Of a stretch of 64,000 nt of DNA, positions 1 through 8,819 are shown in pieces (position 1 is the first letter of the stretch; each line of letters begins with the position of its first letter). A model generated the notes under the pieces. It ran no database searches and was not told the origin of the DNA. It was given only the letters and a program-made list of their open reading frames with translations. The DNA lies in NCBI RefSeq assembly GCF_001423185.1, contig NZ_LMOB01000001.1:62001-126000 (forward strand), given 5' to 3'. The stretch is from Plantibacter sp. Leaf314 (GTDB lineage Bacteria > Actinomycetota > Actinomycetes > Actinomycetales > Microbacteriaceae). A program made the position numbers and the translations under genes.

Positions 1-899
1 TCGTGGGGGTGCTGCTGCTGGTCGCCGTCCCCGTGCTCGTCGTGCTGATCGGCGCACTCACCTGGCTCCTCGTCGGACGGGCACTGGCGCCGGTGGAGCG
101 CATCCGCCGCGAGGTCTCGGAGCTGGGAGCGGGGGAGCTGCATCGACGGATCGACGTGCCCGCGACGGGCGACGAGATCGGACGCCTGGCCGGGACGATG
201 AACGCGTTGCTCGGTCGTCTGGAGGACGCCCAGACGGCGCAGCGCCGCTTCGTGTCCGACGCCTCGCACGAGCTGCGGTCGCCGCTCGCGGTCATCAGGC
301 AGTACGCGGAGGTCGCGTCGCTCCACCCGGACCGGGTCGACACCGCCGAGCTGTCCGCGACGGTGCTCGACGAAGGCGCCAGGATGCAGACCCTCGTCGA
401 GTCGCTCCTGCTCCTCGCGAAACTCGACGAGGGGGCGACGGGTGCCGGACGGCATGCGCTCGACGTCGACGACCTGCTCCTGGCCGAGGCCGGCCGTCTC
501 CGGTCCGTCGGTGGGCTGCGGATCGAGTCGTCGTCGGTCGCCGCGGCGAGGGTCGACGGCGACGAGGCGCTGCTCGCGCGGGTCGTGCGGAACCTCGTCG
601 ACAATGCTGCGCGGCACGCGCGCTCGGTGGTCCGTCTCGGATGCTCGTCCGACGGCCGGTCCGTGAGGATCACCGTGGAGGACGACGGTCCGGGTGTGCC
701 GGTCGAGCTGCGTGCGCGCGTCTTCGAACGTTTCGTGCGCCTCGACGAGAGCCGATCCCGCGACGCCGGTGGATCAGGCCTGGGACTCGCGATCGTGGCC
801 GACGTCGTGCGGGTGCACGGCGGCTCGGTCGAGCTCGTGGACAGCGGGCTCGGGGGAGCCGCGTTCATCGTGACGCTGCCGGCTTCGCCCGCTTCCTGA
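1..899 (+). CDS. Sensor histidine kinase, C-terminal part (cut by window start)
   Basis: Membrane sensor kinase of a two-component system; only the part from the last membrane helix onward is in the window. The reading frame is open from the first bases, so no start is assigned. Visible in order: a hydrophobic segment in the first 25 residues, a HAMP linker (ALAPVERIRREV), the HisKA phosphoacceptor box (SDASHELRSPLAVI), then the ATP-binding domain with N box (NLVDNAARHA), G1 (DDGPGVP) and G2 (GGSGLGLAI). This is a classic EnvZ/OmpR-type kinase, so an OmpR-family regulator is expected just upstream, outside the window. The PepSY gene that follows, with repeats in between, is a likely target of the system. 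Confidence 0.93.
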   Translation, partial: VGVLLLVAVPVLVVLIGALTWLLVGRALAPVERIRREVSELGAGELHRRIDVPATGDEIGRLAGTMNALLGRLEDAQTAQRRFVSDASHELRSPLAVIRQYAEVASLHPDRVDTAELSATVLDEGARMQTLVESLLLLAKLDEGATGAGRHALDVDDLLLAEAGRLRSVGGLRIESSSVAAARVDGDEALLARVVRNLVDNAARHARSVVRLGCSSDGRSVRITVEDDGPGVPVELRARVFERFVRLDESRSRDAGGSGLGLAIVADVVRVHGGSVELVDSGLGGAAFIVTLPASPAS

Positions 900-949
900 A
901 CGCGGCTTCAGCTCGCTTCAGGCCCGCTTCAGCGCTCCTCGGACAGTCT
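882..949 (+). promoter_or_regulatory. Phased GCTTC(AG) direct repeats and -10 box before the PepSY gene
   Basis: Three exact GCTTCAG copies begin at 905, 915 and 926, spaced 10 and 11 bp. Two weaker GCTTC copies begin at 882 and 891 inside the kinase 3' end. A -10 like box CAGTCT lies at 944-949, seven bases before the ATG at 957. Direct repeats at one helical turn are typical OmpR-family regulator sites, and the last copy overlaps where a -35 would lie. The assignment to the neighbouring kinase's partner is inference. Confidence 0.55.
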
Positions 950-956
950 GGGGCAC

Positions 957-1511
957 ATGAACGAGAACACAGCCTCTCAGCCCACCGACCCCACGCAGCC
1001 CACCGCAGCCACCGAGCGCATCGAGCCCGTCGAGCGCGTCGAGGCGACCGAGCACACGAACATCCCCGCAGCCCCCGCGTCCAAGCCGAGCTTCTGGCGC
1101 CGCAAGCCCGTCTGGATCACCGCGATCGTCGTCGGTGCCCTCGCCCTCGGCGGAGCCGGTGCCGCCTACGCGGTGGACGAGTTCGGAGACGCCGACGACG
1201 ACCGCGTCGCATCGGCGTCGAACGTCGATCGCGACGGTGGCCCCGTCACCGACGACGCCGCCGCCGGAACCACCGACGACCGCGACGTCAGGGACGCCGA
1301 CGACGTGCCGCTCACCCAGGACGAGTCGGACGCGGCCTCGAAGGCGGCCCTCGCCGAGGCCAAGGGTGGCACGGTGACCGACGTCGACCGCAGCGACGAC
1401 CCCGGCGTCGCCTTCGAGGTCGACGTGCTCCTCGACAACGGTGACGAGCTCGAGGTCGCCCTCGACGCCGACTACGCCGTGGTCACGAGCGTCCTCGACC
1501 CGCGCGACTGA
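957..1511 (+). CDS. PepSY-domain single-pass membrane protein
   Basis: A 184-residue protein of unknown specific function. It has a Pro/Thr/Glu-rich cytoplasmic N-terminus (about residues 1-48), one membrane helix (about 51-70, PVWITAIVVGALALGGAGAA), an acidic Asp-rich linker, and a C-terminal PepSY-like domain (about 118-184; ESDAASKAALAEAKGGTVTDV, then VAFEVDVLLDNGDELEVALDAD). PepSY domains are known in extracytoplasmic inhibitor or sensor modules and are often encoded beside two-component systems, as here. The ATG at 957 follows a -10 like box by seven bases with no Shine-Dalgarno, so the message may be leaderless. It is probably induced by the adjacent two-component system. Confidence 0.8.
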   Translation: MNENTASQPTDPTQPTAATERIEPVERVEATEHTNIPAAPASKPSFWRRKPVWITAIVVGALALGGAGAAYAVDEFGDADDDRVASASNVDRDGGPVTDDAAAGTTDDRDVRDADDVPLTQDESDAASKAALAEAKGGTVTDVDRSDDPGVAFEVDVLLDNGDELEVALDADYAVVTSVLDPRD

Positions 1512-1533
1512 GGTCGACGCCGCCTGGTGCGGA

Positions 1534-1581
1534 ACGACGAGGGCCGGACGGAATCCCAGGATTCCGTCCGGCCCTCGTCGT
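1534..1581. terminator. Bidirectional hairpin terminator
   Basis: A near-perfect 23-bp inverted repeat (arms 1534-1556 and 1559-1581; arm begins ACGACGAGGGCCGGACGG) sits between the convergent PepSY and helicase genes. There is no U tract, as is usual for high-GC actinobacterial terminators. Confidence 0.8.
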
Positions 1582-1593
1582 GTGCGCGGAGCG

Positions 1594-3423
1594 CTAGGAG
1601 CGCGGCTTGCGGTCGTATGACCCGCCGCCCGTGCCCGACTCGTCGTCACGCCGGCGCGCGGGGCCACCACGGTCGGGGCGGAGCTCGATGAGCTTGCCGC
1701 TGATCCGGGTGTTCTCGAGCCGGTCGAAGACGTCGTTGCCGAGGCTCGCAGGCAGTTCGACGATCGAGAAGTCCGGCTTGATCTGGATCGCGCCGAAGTC
1801 TTCGCGCTTCAGCCCGCCCTCGTTCGCGAGCGCGCCCACGATCTGGCGCGGGTCCACCTTCTGGCGACGACCGACCGCGATGCGGTAGGGCGCCATCGGT
1901 CCGCTGGACGGACGGCTGCGACGCTCGGGACGGTCGCCCTGATCGCCACGGTCGCCGCGGTCGAACCGCGCGCCGCGGTCGCCGGAGTCGCGGCGGTCGC
2001 GACCGGCGCGGTCGGTGCCACGGTTGGTGTTGTCGAACTCCTCGCGACGACGACGCTCGTCCTCGGCGGAGAGCAGCAGCGGCGTCTCGCCCTGCGACAC
2101 GACCGCGAGGGCCGCGGCGACGTCTGCTTCGGGGACGTCGTGGTGCGAGACGTAGTGGCCGATGATCTCGCGGAAGCGCTCGATGCGGTCGGTCTGGCCG
2201 AGCGCCTCGGTGATGGCGTCGTCGAAGCGGGTGAGGCGCGTGGCGTTGACGTCGTCGACGCTCGGCAGCTGCATCTGGGTGAGCGGCTGGCGGGTCGCCC
2301 GCTCGATCGCCTTGAGCAGGTGGCGCTCGCGCGGGGTGACGAAGCTGATCGCGTCACCCGTGCGGCCGGCGCGGCCGGTGCGTCCGATGCGGTGCACGTA
2401 CGACTCGGTGTCCACCGGGATGTCGTAGTTCACGACGTGGCTGATGCGTTCCACGTCGAGGCCTCGCGCGGCCACGTCGGTGGCGACGAGGATGTCGAGC
2501 TTGCCGGCCTTCAGCTGGTTGACGGTGCGCTCACGCTGTACCTGCGCCACGTCGCCGTTGATCGCCGCGGCCGAGTACCCGCGGGCGCGGAGCTTCTCGG
2601 CGAGGGTCTCGGTCTCGTTCTTCGTCCGCGTGAAGATGATCATCGCGCTGAAGTTCTCGGTCTCGAGGATGCGGGTCAGGGCGTCGACCTTCTGCGGGTA
2701 CGAGACCGTGAGGTAGCGCTGTGTGATGCTGGCCGAGGTCGTGGTCTTCGTCTTGACCGTGATCTCTTCCGGGTTGTTCAGGTACTTGGCCGAGATGCGA
2801 CGGATCGACGACGGCATCGTCGCGGAGAACAGGGCGACCTGCTTCTCCTTCGGGGTGTCGGCCAGGATCGTCTCGACGTCCTCGGCGAAGCCCATCTTCA
2901 GCATCTCGTCGGCCTCGTCGAGCACGAGGTACTTGAGCTCGGTGAGGTCGAGGGTGCCCTTCTCCAGGTGGTCCATGATGCGACCCGGGGTGCCGACGAC
3001 GATGTGGACGCCGCGGCGGAGCGCGGAGAGCTGCACGCCGTAGCCCTGGCCACCGTAGACGGGGAGCACGTGGACGCCGCGCAGGTGCGTCGCATACTTC
3101 TCGAACGCCTCGCAGACCTGCAGGGCGAGCTCGCGCGTCGGCGCGAGGACGAGGGCCTGCGGCGTCTTCTGCGCGAGGTCGAGCCGGGAGAGGATCGGGA
3201 GGGCAAATGCGGCGGTCTTCCCGGTTCCCGTCTGGGCGAGGCCGACGACGTCGCGTCCCTCGAGCAGCAGCGGGATGGTGGCCGCCTGGATGGCGGACGG
3301 GGTCTCGTAACCGACATCCTTCAGCACCTTGAGCACCGCGTCGTCGAGGCCGAGGTCGGAGAAGGTCTGCGTAGCGCCGGCGGGTTCCGCCTCGGGCTGC
3401 GTCGTGGAATCAGAAGACGTCAT
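1594..3423 (-). CDS. deaD: DEAD-box ATP-dependent RNA helicase (DeaD/CsdA type)
   Basis: Cytoplasmic RNA helicase of 609 residues that remodels structured RNA, usually in ribosome assembly, cold adaptation or mRNA decay. All family motifs are present: Q motif (FSDLGLDDAVLKVL...PSAIQ, about 21-46), Walker A AQTGTGKT, PTRELA, DEAD, SAT and HRIGRTGR. After the helicase core comes an Asp/Arg/Gly-rich stretch (about 470-505) and a DbpA/CsdA-like RNA-binding domain (about 515-590, IVGALANEGGLKREDFGAIQI). A -10 like TACCGT (minus strand, 3436-3431) lies seven bases before the ATG, suggesting a leaderless transcript. It converges on the PepSY gene. Confidence 0.95.
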   Translation of the reverse strand: MTSSDSTTQPEAEPAGATQTFSDLGLDDAVLKVLKDVGYETPSAIQAATIPLLLEGRDVVGLAQTGTGKTAAFALPILSRLDLAQKTPQALVLAPTRELALQVCEAFEKYATHLRGVHVLPVYGGQGYGVQLSALRRGVHIVVGTPGRIMDHLEKGTLDLTELKYLVLDEADEMLKMGFAEDVETILADTPKEKQVALFSATMPSSIRRISAKYLNNPEEITVKTKTTTSASITQRYLTVSYPQKVDALTRILETENFSAMIIFTRTKNETETLAEKLRARGYSAAAINGDVAQVQRERTVNQLKAGKLDILVATDVAARGLDVERISHVVNYDIPVDTESYVHRIGRTGRAGRTGDAISFVTPRERHLLKAIERATRQPLTQMQLPSVDDVNATRLTRFDDAITEALGQTDRIERFREIIGHYVSHHDVPEADVAAALAVVSQGETPLLLSAEDERRRREEFDNTNRGTDRAGRDRRDSGDRGARFDRGDRGDQGDRPERRSRPSSGPMAPYRIAVGRRQKVDPRQIVGALANEGGLKREDFGAIQIKPDFSIVELPASLGNDVFDRLENTRISGKLIELRPDRGGPARRRDDESGTGGGSYDRKPRS

Positions 3424-3515
3424 ACTCCTAACGGTAGTCGCAACGCAAGCGTTTGCAGGACATCGTCTGGAGCTGACGCCGCCGCGTCGCCGCCCGAGGC
3501 GTTCGCCTCAACGGG

Positions 3516-4343
3516 TCAGAGGCTGCCCCAGCGGGCGCGGGCGCCGCAGAACAGTCCGTAGGCGATGAGGCCGAGACCGACCACGAGCAGGATCACGACG
3601 CCGAACGGGAGTGCCGCGAGCGCTGAGATGGCGCCGTCCATCCCGGAGGCCTTCTCCGCGTCCTGCGTGGCCGCGGCGACGATGAAGAGGATCCCGACCG
3701 TGACGAGCGCGACCCCCTTGGCGACCCATCCGACGATCCCGAGAACCACGACGGCCCGCTTGGCCGTGCCGGTCGGCGGGTGCACGTCCTCCAGGAACTT
3801 CTGCGTCACGCCCTTGAAGACGAAGAAGCCGCCGATGCCGATGACGACGAGGCCGACGGCGATGACGACGAACACCCCGCCGGGGGAGGACAGGAGTGTC
3901 GCCGTCAGGCCCGTGCTGGACTGCGACGAGTCGCTGCTGCCGCCGAGGGCGAAGGTCAGTGCCGTGGATCCGACGGCGAGGTAGGCGATCGCGCGTCCGG
4001 CGGTCGAGATGCGCTTGCTCCACCGTTTCCGGGTGTCGGACTCGCTGACGAGGAACGCCGCGATGACGGTCCACAGCCCGAGTGCCAGCAGGCCGGCGGC
4101 GACGACCCAGATGATCACGATCCCACCCGGCGTGCCGGCGAGCGTCTTGAGCGCACCGGACTGGTCGGCGTCCCCGCCGCCCGATCCGCCGCCCGACAGC
4201 GCGATCGAGATGGCGATCCCGCCGATGAGGACGTGGAGGAGCCCGTTGACGGCGTGGCCGGTGCGGGCGAGCGTTCGGAGGGTCGTGCTGTTCTTGGCGG
4301 TTCCTGCGGCGTGGTCTGCGGTGGCGCGTGCGTTCGAAGGCAT
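3516..4343 (-). CDS. DUF1206 integral membrane protein
   Basis: A 275-residue membrane protein of the DUF1206 family, with no known biochemical role. The sequence shows three repeats of a two-helix unit, about six membrane helices in all, each repeat opening with an Arg/Lys-containing segment (for example LRTLARTGHAVNGLLHVLIG, then KRISTAGRAIAYLAVG, then KRAVVVLGIVGWVAKG). A Gly/Ser-rich loop lies near residue 55. The ATG is preceded by TAGCGT (minus strand, 4355-4350) and six bases, so it is probably leaderless and the start is well supported. It stands alone between the helicase and a divergent hydrolase gene. Confidence 0.85.
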   Translation of the reverse strand: MPSNARATADHAAGTAKNSTTLRTLARTGHAVNGLLHVLIGGIAISIALSGGGSGGGDADQSGALKTLAGTPGGIVIIWVVAAGLLALGLWTVIAAFLVSESDTRKRWSKRISTAGRAIAYLAVGSTALTFALGGSSDSSQSSTGLTATLLSSPGGVFVVIAVGLVVIGIGGFFVFKGVTQKFLEDVHPPTGTAKRAVVVLGIVGWVAKGVALVTVGILFIVAAATQDAEKASGMDGAISALAALPFGVVILLVVGLGLIAYGLFCGARARWGSL

Positions 4344-4457
4344 CAGACCACGCTAGCCGCCGCGGACTCGTGCCGACGGGGGGTTGCGCACCCGGCAGGC
4401 GGGCCGGCCGCCGACAGACGTCCGATCCGGATGGTGCCTCGTTTCCGAATGATCCGC

Positions 4458-5390
4458 ATGTCCTCGAACCACTCCCGTCCTGCCGTGCCCGACCGTGCTT
4501 CCGCCATCACCGCCGATGAGACCGCCCTGGGACTCGGACGCGTCACGGTGGACACGGACATCGGACCCGTCACCGTGCGAGCGGGTCGTGAGGCAGGGGG
4601 ACCGGCCACGATCCTCCTGCACGGTGCGGCAGGCTCCTGGACGACCTGGTCGCCGTTCCTCCGCGCCGACGACGAGCGAGGCGCGGTCGTCGACGACGTC
4701 ATCGCCGTGGACCTCCCCGGGTGGGGCGAGTCACCGACGGCCGCTCGGGGGACGGTGAGCGTCCGAGCGCTCTCGGTCGCGGTCGCGACCGTGGCCAGAG
4801 CGCTCGGCTACCGTTCCTGGCGGGTCGTCGGGCACTCGCTCGGCGGCTTCGTGGCACTCGATCTCGCCGTCCTCGAGCCCGACGCCACGATCCGTGTCGA
4901 CCTCGTCTCGCCGACCGGCGTCGGCGTCGTCGAGGCGATCCGTCACCCCGTGACGGGCGGCGTCCGCCTGCCGTGGTTCGCGGGCATGCTCGTCGGCATG
5001 CGCGTGCTGGAGGTGCTGGGCTCTCGGGGCCCGGCACTCCTCCGCCTCCTGAACCGGGCCGGACTCCTGGCGCCGCTCATGTCACCGCTCTTCGGACGAC
5101 GCCACGACCTCGACCGGTCCGTCGTCGACGCACTCGCCGCGGACGTCCGACCCGCGACCTTCCTGGCGGCGACGCGTGCTGCAGCCGCCTACGACCTCCA
5201 CGGGTGGCGCGGTGTGCGCTGTCCCGTCCGCTGCACCATGGGCGGCCGAGACGTCTTCGTCGGTTCCGACGACGCGGCCGTCCTCGCGGCGCTCGTCCCC
5301 GACCTCCGGGTGCACACGTTGGCCGGGACGGGTCACTTCGCCGCGGTGGAACGGCCTGAGGCGGTCCTGGAGCGATACACCGCCGACTGA
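4458..5390 (+). CDS. Alpha/beta-fold hydrolase
   Basis: A 310-residue cytoplasmic hydrolase; the substrate cannot be told from sequence. It shows the oxyanion HGAAGS loop, the nucleophile elbow VVGHSLGGF (Ser), a variable lid segment, an acid region near CTMGGRDVFVG, and the catalytic His in GTGHFAAVERPEAV near the C-terminus. An in-frame ATG at 4449 is an alternative start; neither has a Shine-Dalgarno sequence. The open frame continues far upstream across the DUF1206 gene, but that extension has no hydrolase similarity and is antisense to a real gene. Family examples include esterases, haloperoxidase-like enzymes and Mg-chelatase-associated BchO-like proteins. Confidence 0.88.
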   Translation: MSSNHSRPAVPDRASAITADETALGLGRVTVDTDIGPVTVRAGREAGGPATILLHGAAGSWTTWSPFLRADDERGAVVDDVIAVDLPGWGESPTAARGTVSVRALSVAVATVARALGYRSWRVVGHSLGGFVALDLAVLEPDATIRVDLVSPTGVGVVEAIRHPVTGGVRLPWFAGMLVGMRVLEVLGSRGPALLRLLNRAGLLAPLMSPLFGRRHDLDRSVVDALAADVRPATFLAATRAAAAYDLHGWRGVRCPVRCTMGGRDVFVGSDDAAVLAALVPDLRVHTLAGTGHFAAVERPEAVLERYTAD

Positions 5391-5562
5391 TCCCGCGGTC
5401 TGCCGGGCGTGTTGCGTCAGGGATCCGCTATCCTGGAAGCCTGCCCGACTTCGTGGTTGGGGTGGTTGATCGTCCGCACCGTGCTGCATTCGCGCCGTGT
5501 GTCGAGCATCGATCTGGGGCTGGAAACCCCCAGCACCCGCACCCCTCGCTCGGAGGTCCCCT

Positions 5563-7044
5563 ATGTCTGCGTCCGCAGCCACCAAATCCCACGCCACCGC
5601 ACCACCGTCCGGCTCGACCGGTCGCCGTTGGTGGGTGCTCGTCGTCCTCGCGATGACGCAGCTCATCGTCGTGCTCGACGGCACGATCGTCAACATCGCC
5701 CTGCCGGCCGCCCAGCGCGAGCTCGACCTGTCCGACACCCAGCGTCAATGGGTCGTGACGGCCTACGCGCTGGCCTTCGGCGCACTGCTCCTCCTCGGTG
5801 GCCGGATCGCCGACTACTGGGGTCGGAAGCGCACCTACCTCGTCGGCATGGTGGGCTTCGGCGCAGCATCGGCGTTCGGCGGATTCGCGCAGAGCGGGAC
5901 CGAACTCATCGTCGCCCGCGGCCTGCAGGGCGTCTTCGCGGCCCTCATGGCGCCGGCGGCGCTCGCCCTGCTCACGGTGACCTTCACCCACGGCCGCGAC
6001 CGCAACACGGCGTTCGCCGTCTTCGGTACGGTCGCCGGAGCCGGCGCGGCCGTCGGCCTCATCCTCGGTGGGGTGCTCACCGAGTTCGTCGATTGGCGCT
6101 GGTGCCTCCTCGTCAACGTGCCGTTCGTCATCGTCGGCCTGATCGCCGGGCTCATCCTCGTGACCGAGAGCAAGGCCGAGGGCGACAACCGCTACGACTG
6201 GCTCGGCGCCGTCACGGTCATCCTGGGGCTCGGTTCCCTGGTCTACGGCTTCACGCTCGCCGAGGGCGGCTGGGGCAGCATCGACACCATCGGCTTCCTC
6301 GCGCTCGGCGCCGGACTCCTGGCCCTGTTCGTCGTCATCGAGATGCGCGTGGCCCAGCCGCTGCTGCCGTTGCGCATCGTCGCCGACCGCGTGCGCGGTG
6401 GTGCCTTCCTCATGCAGATGATCGTCGGCAGCGTCATGATCGGTGCGCTCCTCTACCTGACCTTCCACCTGCAGATCGTGCTCGGCTTCCCGCCGCTCGA
6501 GGCGGGGATCGCGACCCTGCCGATGACCGCAGCGATCATGATCGTCGCCCCCATCGCCACCAAGCTCCTGCCGGCGATCGGTCCGCGCCCCCTGCTCATC
6601 GTCGGTCCGCTGATCGCTGCGGCGTCCCTCGTGTACCTCAGCCGCATCACCGCAGACGGGAACTACTTCGTGCAGGTCCTCCCGGCGCTCGTCGTGCTCG
6701 GGGTCGGCATGGCCATGGTCTTCGTGCCGATGCAGAACCTGGCGCTGACCGGTGTCGCCCCGCACGATGCCGGCGCCGCGTCCGCCACGGCGAACGCCTC
6801 CATGCAGATCGGCGGCTCGATCGGGCTGTCGGTCTTCACCACCGTCTACGCCAGCGTCACCGACCAGGCGACCGTCACCGATCAGACGTCGCAGCTGGTG
6901 GCGTTCACCCAGGGTTACTCGGCCGCGTTCATCGCCGCTGCGGTCGGACTCGTGGTCGCGAGCGTCATCGCGGTCGTCTGCATCCGCGGTCGCAAGGAGG
7001 ACCTCCTGCCCTCTGGTGACCAGCAGGCCGTCCACCTGGGCTGA
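5563..7044 (+). CDS. MFS drug exporter, DHA2 (EmrB/QacA) family, 14 helices
   Basis: A proton-coupled multidrug efflux pump of 493 residues in the cytoplasmic membrane. The DHA2 hallmark LDGTIVNIALP is in helix 1, the helix 2-3 loop motif reads GGRIADYWGRKR, and motif C-like glycine-rich sequence (GTVAGAGAAVGLILGG) is in helix 5. Length fits the 14-helix subfamily. The ATG at 5563 follows CGGAGG at 5551-5556 by six bases; an in-frame ATG at 5497 lacks this. The roughly 170-base leader holds a small hairpin (CTGGGG/CCCCAG, 5514-5533) but no clear leader peptide. Substrates are unknown. No local TetR or MarR regulator is next to it. Confidence 0.93.
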   Translation: MSASAATKSHATAPPSGSTGRRWWVLVVLAMTQLIVVLDGTIVNIALPAAQRELDLSDTQRQWVVTAYALAFGALLLLGGRIADYWGRKRTYLVGMVGFGAASAFGGFAQSGTELIVARGLQGVFAALMAPAALALLTVTFTHGRDRNTAFAVFGTVAGAGAAVGLILGGVLTEFVDWRWCLLVNVPFVIVGLIAGLILVTESKAEGDNRYDWLGAVTVILGLGSLVYGFTLAEGGWGSIDTIGFLALGAGLLALFVVIEMRVAQPLLPLRIVADRVRGGAFLMQMIVGSVMIGALLYLTFHLQIVLGFPPLEAGIATLPMTAAIMIVAPIATKLLPAIGPRPLLIVGPLIAAASLVYLSRITADGNYFVQVLPALVVLGVGMAMVFVPMQNLALTGVAPHDAGAASATANASMQIGGSIGLSVFTTVYASVTDQATVTDQTSQLVAFTQGYSAAFIAAAVGLVVASVIAVVCIRGRKEDLLPSGDQQAVHLG

Positions 7045-7062
7045 TCGCGACCGCGCGCGCCG

Positions 7063-7611
7063 CTAGCTGCGGGGTGCGTAGGTCGAGAGCACGTTGCCGG
7101 AGCTCGTCTGCACGGAGCGGACGAGCTCCAGCCGCGTCACGGGGTCGCTCGGCTCGAAGAGGTGGCGCCCGCCGCCGGCGACGACCGGGTGGACCATGAG
7201 GGTGAGGCGGTCGAGGAGACCGGCGAAGAGGAGCTGCCGGACGACGGAGATGCTCGCCTGCACGGCGATGCGCCCACCGTCCTGCTCCTTGAGGTCCGCG
7301 ACGAACGACTCGAGCGCGCTCGGGATGACAGATGCGTTCTCCCAGGCCAGAGGGTCCGTCAGCGTGCGCGAGGCGACGTGCTTTCGAACCGGGTTGATGA
7401 ACGAGCCGAACGGGTCGTCACCGTCGACGGTCGGCCAGAACGCGCTCCACTGCTCGTAACTCACACGGCCGAGGAGGACGTCGTCGATCGGTGAGATCGC
7501 CTCGGTCATCATCGCCCCCATGTCGGCGTCGAAATGGTCGAACTGCCACTGGTCGGGCGATTCGACGACACCGTCGACGGACTGGAACAGCGACGCATGG
7601 ACCTCGCGCAT
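7063..7611 (-). CDS. Dihydrofolate reductase-like (RibD C-terminal) family protein
   Basis: A 182-residue NADPH-binding fold protein of the RibD_C/DHFR-like family. These are reductases or stand-alone proteins of mostly unknown substrate, common in Actinobacteria. Matching features are the N-terminal strand with the VDGVVESPDQW segment, DDVLLGRVSYEQW (the conserved G-R motif), KHVASRTL, and the C-terminal VHPVVAGGGRHLFE signature. A good AAGGAG Shine-Dalgarno precedes the ATG by six bases. It converges closely on the exporter gene. It should not be called folA: true DHFR catalytic motifs are absent. Confidence 0.88.
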   Translation of the reverse strand: MREVHASLFQSVDGVVESPDQWQFDHFDADMGAMMTEAISPIDDVLLGRVSYEQWSAFWPTVDGDDPFGSFINPVRKHVASRTLTDPLAWENASVIPSALESFVADLKEQDGGRIAVQASISVVRQLLFAGLLDRLTLMVHPVVAGGGRHLFEPSDPVTRLELVRSVQTSSGNVLSTYAPRS

Positions 7612-7732
7612 GGTGGCTCCTTCGCCAGAGTAGGGCTGCCTGCCTGTCCGGCGGACGTGTCCGTTCTACTCCGCTCCGGCCATGAGCACCACCCTCGTGA
7701 CGACCTCCGGACGGACGCGTACCGTGTTCGGC

Positions 7733-8758
7733 ATGGCCAGCACCGCGATCGTCCTCACCGTCCCCGGACCGCACGGCGACCGGGAGGTGCGGCTGTCGAG
7801 TCCCGAGCGCGTGCTCTGGGAGGAGCCCGGCATCACCAAGCAGGAGCTCGCCGAGTACCTCATCGAGGTGGCGCCGGCGTTCCTCACCGCCAACGGCGAC
7901 CGGCCCGTGTCGCTGCAACGTTTCCCGGGCGGTGTCGACGGCGAGTGGTTCTTCTCGAAGAACCCGCCGAAGGGCGCTCCCGCGTATGTGCGTGCGGTGG
8001 ACGTCGTGTACCCGAGCGGGCGGCAGCACCCGCAGCTCGTCCTCGATGAGGCGGCAGCGGTCGTCTGGGCGGCGCAGATGAACACCGTCGTCTTCCATCC
8101 ATGGCCGTCGCGGGCGGCCGACCCCGATCGGCCCGACGAGCTGCGGATCGACCTCGACCCGCAGCCGGGCACGGACTTCGCCGACGCCTTCCGCGTGGCC
8201 GCCTCGCTGCGGGAGCTGCTGACGGAGGTCGGGTTGACCGGCTTCGTGAAGACCTCCGGGAACCGAGGGGTCCACGTGTTCGCCCCCATCGAGCCGGAGC
8301 ACGAGTTCCTGGACGTCCGTCACGCCGTGATCGCCGCGGCGCGCGAACTGGAGCGGCGGGATCCGTCCCGGGTGACGACCTCCTGGTGGAAGGAGGAACG
8401 CGGCGAGCGCATCTTCGTCGACTACAACCAGGCGAACCGCGACCGGACCATGGCGGGCGCCTACAGTCCGCGCGCCCTGGCGGCGGCGACGGTCTCGTGC
8501 CCGGTCACCTGGGACGAGCTGCCGGAGGTCGACCCTGGCGCGTTCACGGTCAGGACGGTGCCCGAGCGGTTGCGGTCGGTCGGCGACCCGTGGGCGGGGA
8601 TGCATGATCACCCTGGACGGATCGACGTCCTCCTGCAGTGGTGGGAGCGGGACCTCGAGCAGGGCCTGGGCGAGCTCCCGTTCCCTCCCGACTTCCCGAA
8701 GATGCCGGGGGAGCCGCCGCGGGTGCAGCCGAGTCGGGCGAAGCTCCCCGAGGAGTGA
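7733..8758 (+). CDS. Stand-alone LigD-type polymerase/primase (PolDom)
   Basis: A 341-residue archaeo-eukaryotic primase-fold polymerase like the polymerase module of LigD, which fills gaps with ribo- or deoxynucleotides in non-homologous end joining. Catalytic features are intact: RIDLDPQPG (metal-binding Asp pair), KTSGNRGVHVFAPI (His), and FVDYNQANRDRTMAGAYSPRA. There is no ligase or phosphoesterase domain. The start at 7733 is favoured because TACCGT at 7720-7725 lies seven bases upstream and homologous sequence begins there; an ATG at 7682 gives 17 extra unrelated residues. It lies 14 kb from the full LigD (22981-25425), so the strain has two such polymerases. Confidence 0.9.
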   Translation: MASTAIVLTVPGPHGDREVRLSSPERVLWEEPGITKQELAEYLIEVAPAFLTANGDRPVSLQRFPGGVDGEWFFSKNPPKGAPAYVRAVDVVYPSGRQHPQLVLDEAAAVVWAAQMNTVVFHPWPSRAADPDRPDELRIDLDPQPGTDFADAFRVAASLRELLTEVGLTGFVKTSGNRGVHVFAPIEPEHEFLDVRHAVIAAARELERRDPSRVTTSWWKEERGERIFVDYNQANRDRTMAGAYSPRALAAATVSCPVTWDELPEVDPGAFTVRTVPERLRSVGDPWAGMHDHPGRIDVLLQWWERDLEQGLGELPFPPDFPKMPGEPPRVQPSRAKLPEE

Positions 8759-8771
8759 CCCGTGGATGCAC

Positions 8772-8804
8772 GAACGCCCGGTGATCGTGGATCACCGGGC
8801 GTTC
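8772..8804. terminator. Bidirectional hairpin terminator
   Basis: A perfect 15-bp stem (GAACGCCCGGTGATC at 8772-8786, its complement at 8790-8804) with a GTG loop lies between the convergent polymerase and HesB-like genes. It has no U tract. Confidence 0.8.
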
Positions 8805-8819
8805 CGTGGGTGCTCGAGG

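Noticed and set aside
3780..4448. Long N-terminal extension of the alpha/beta hydrolase
   Set aside because: It is low-complexity sequence antisense to DUF1206, without a ribosome site; the hydrolase fold starts near 4458.
5428..7035. Minus-strand open frame of 535 codons
   Set aside because: It is antisense to the DHA2 exporter, with His/Asp/Arg/Glu-rich nonsense composition.
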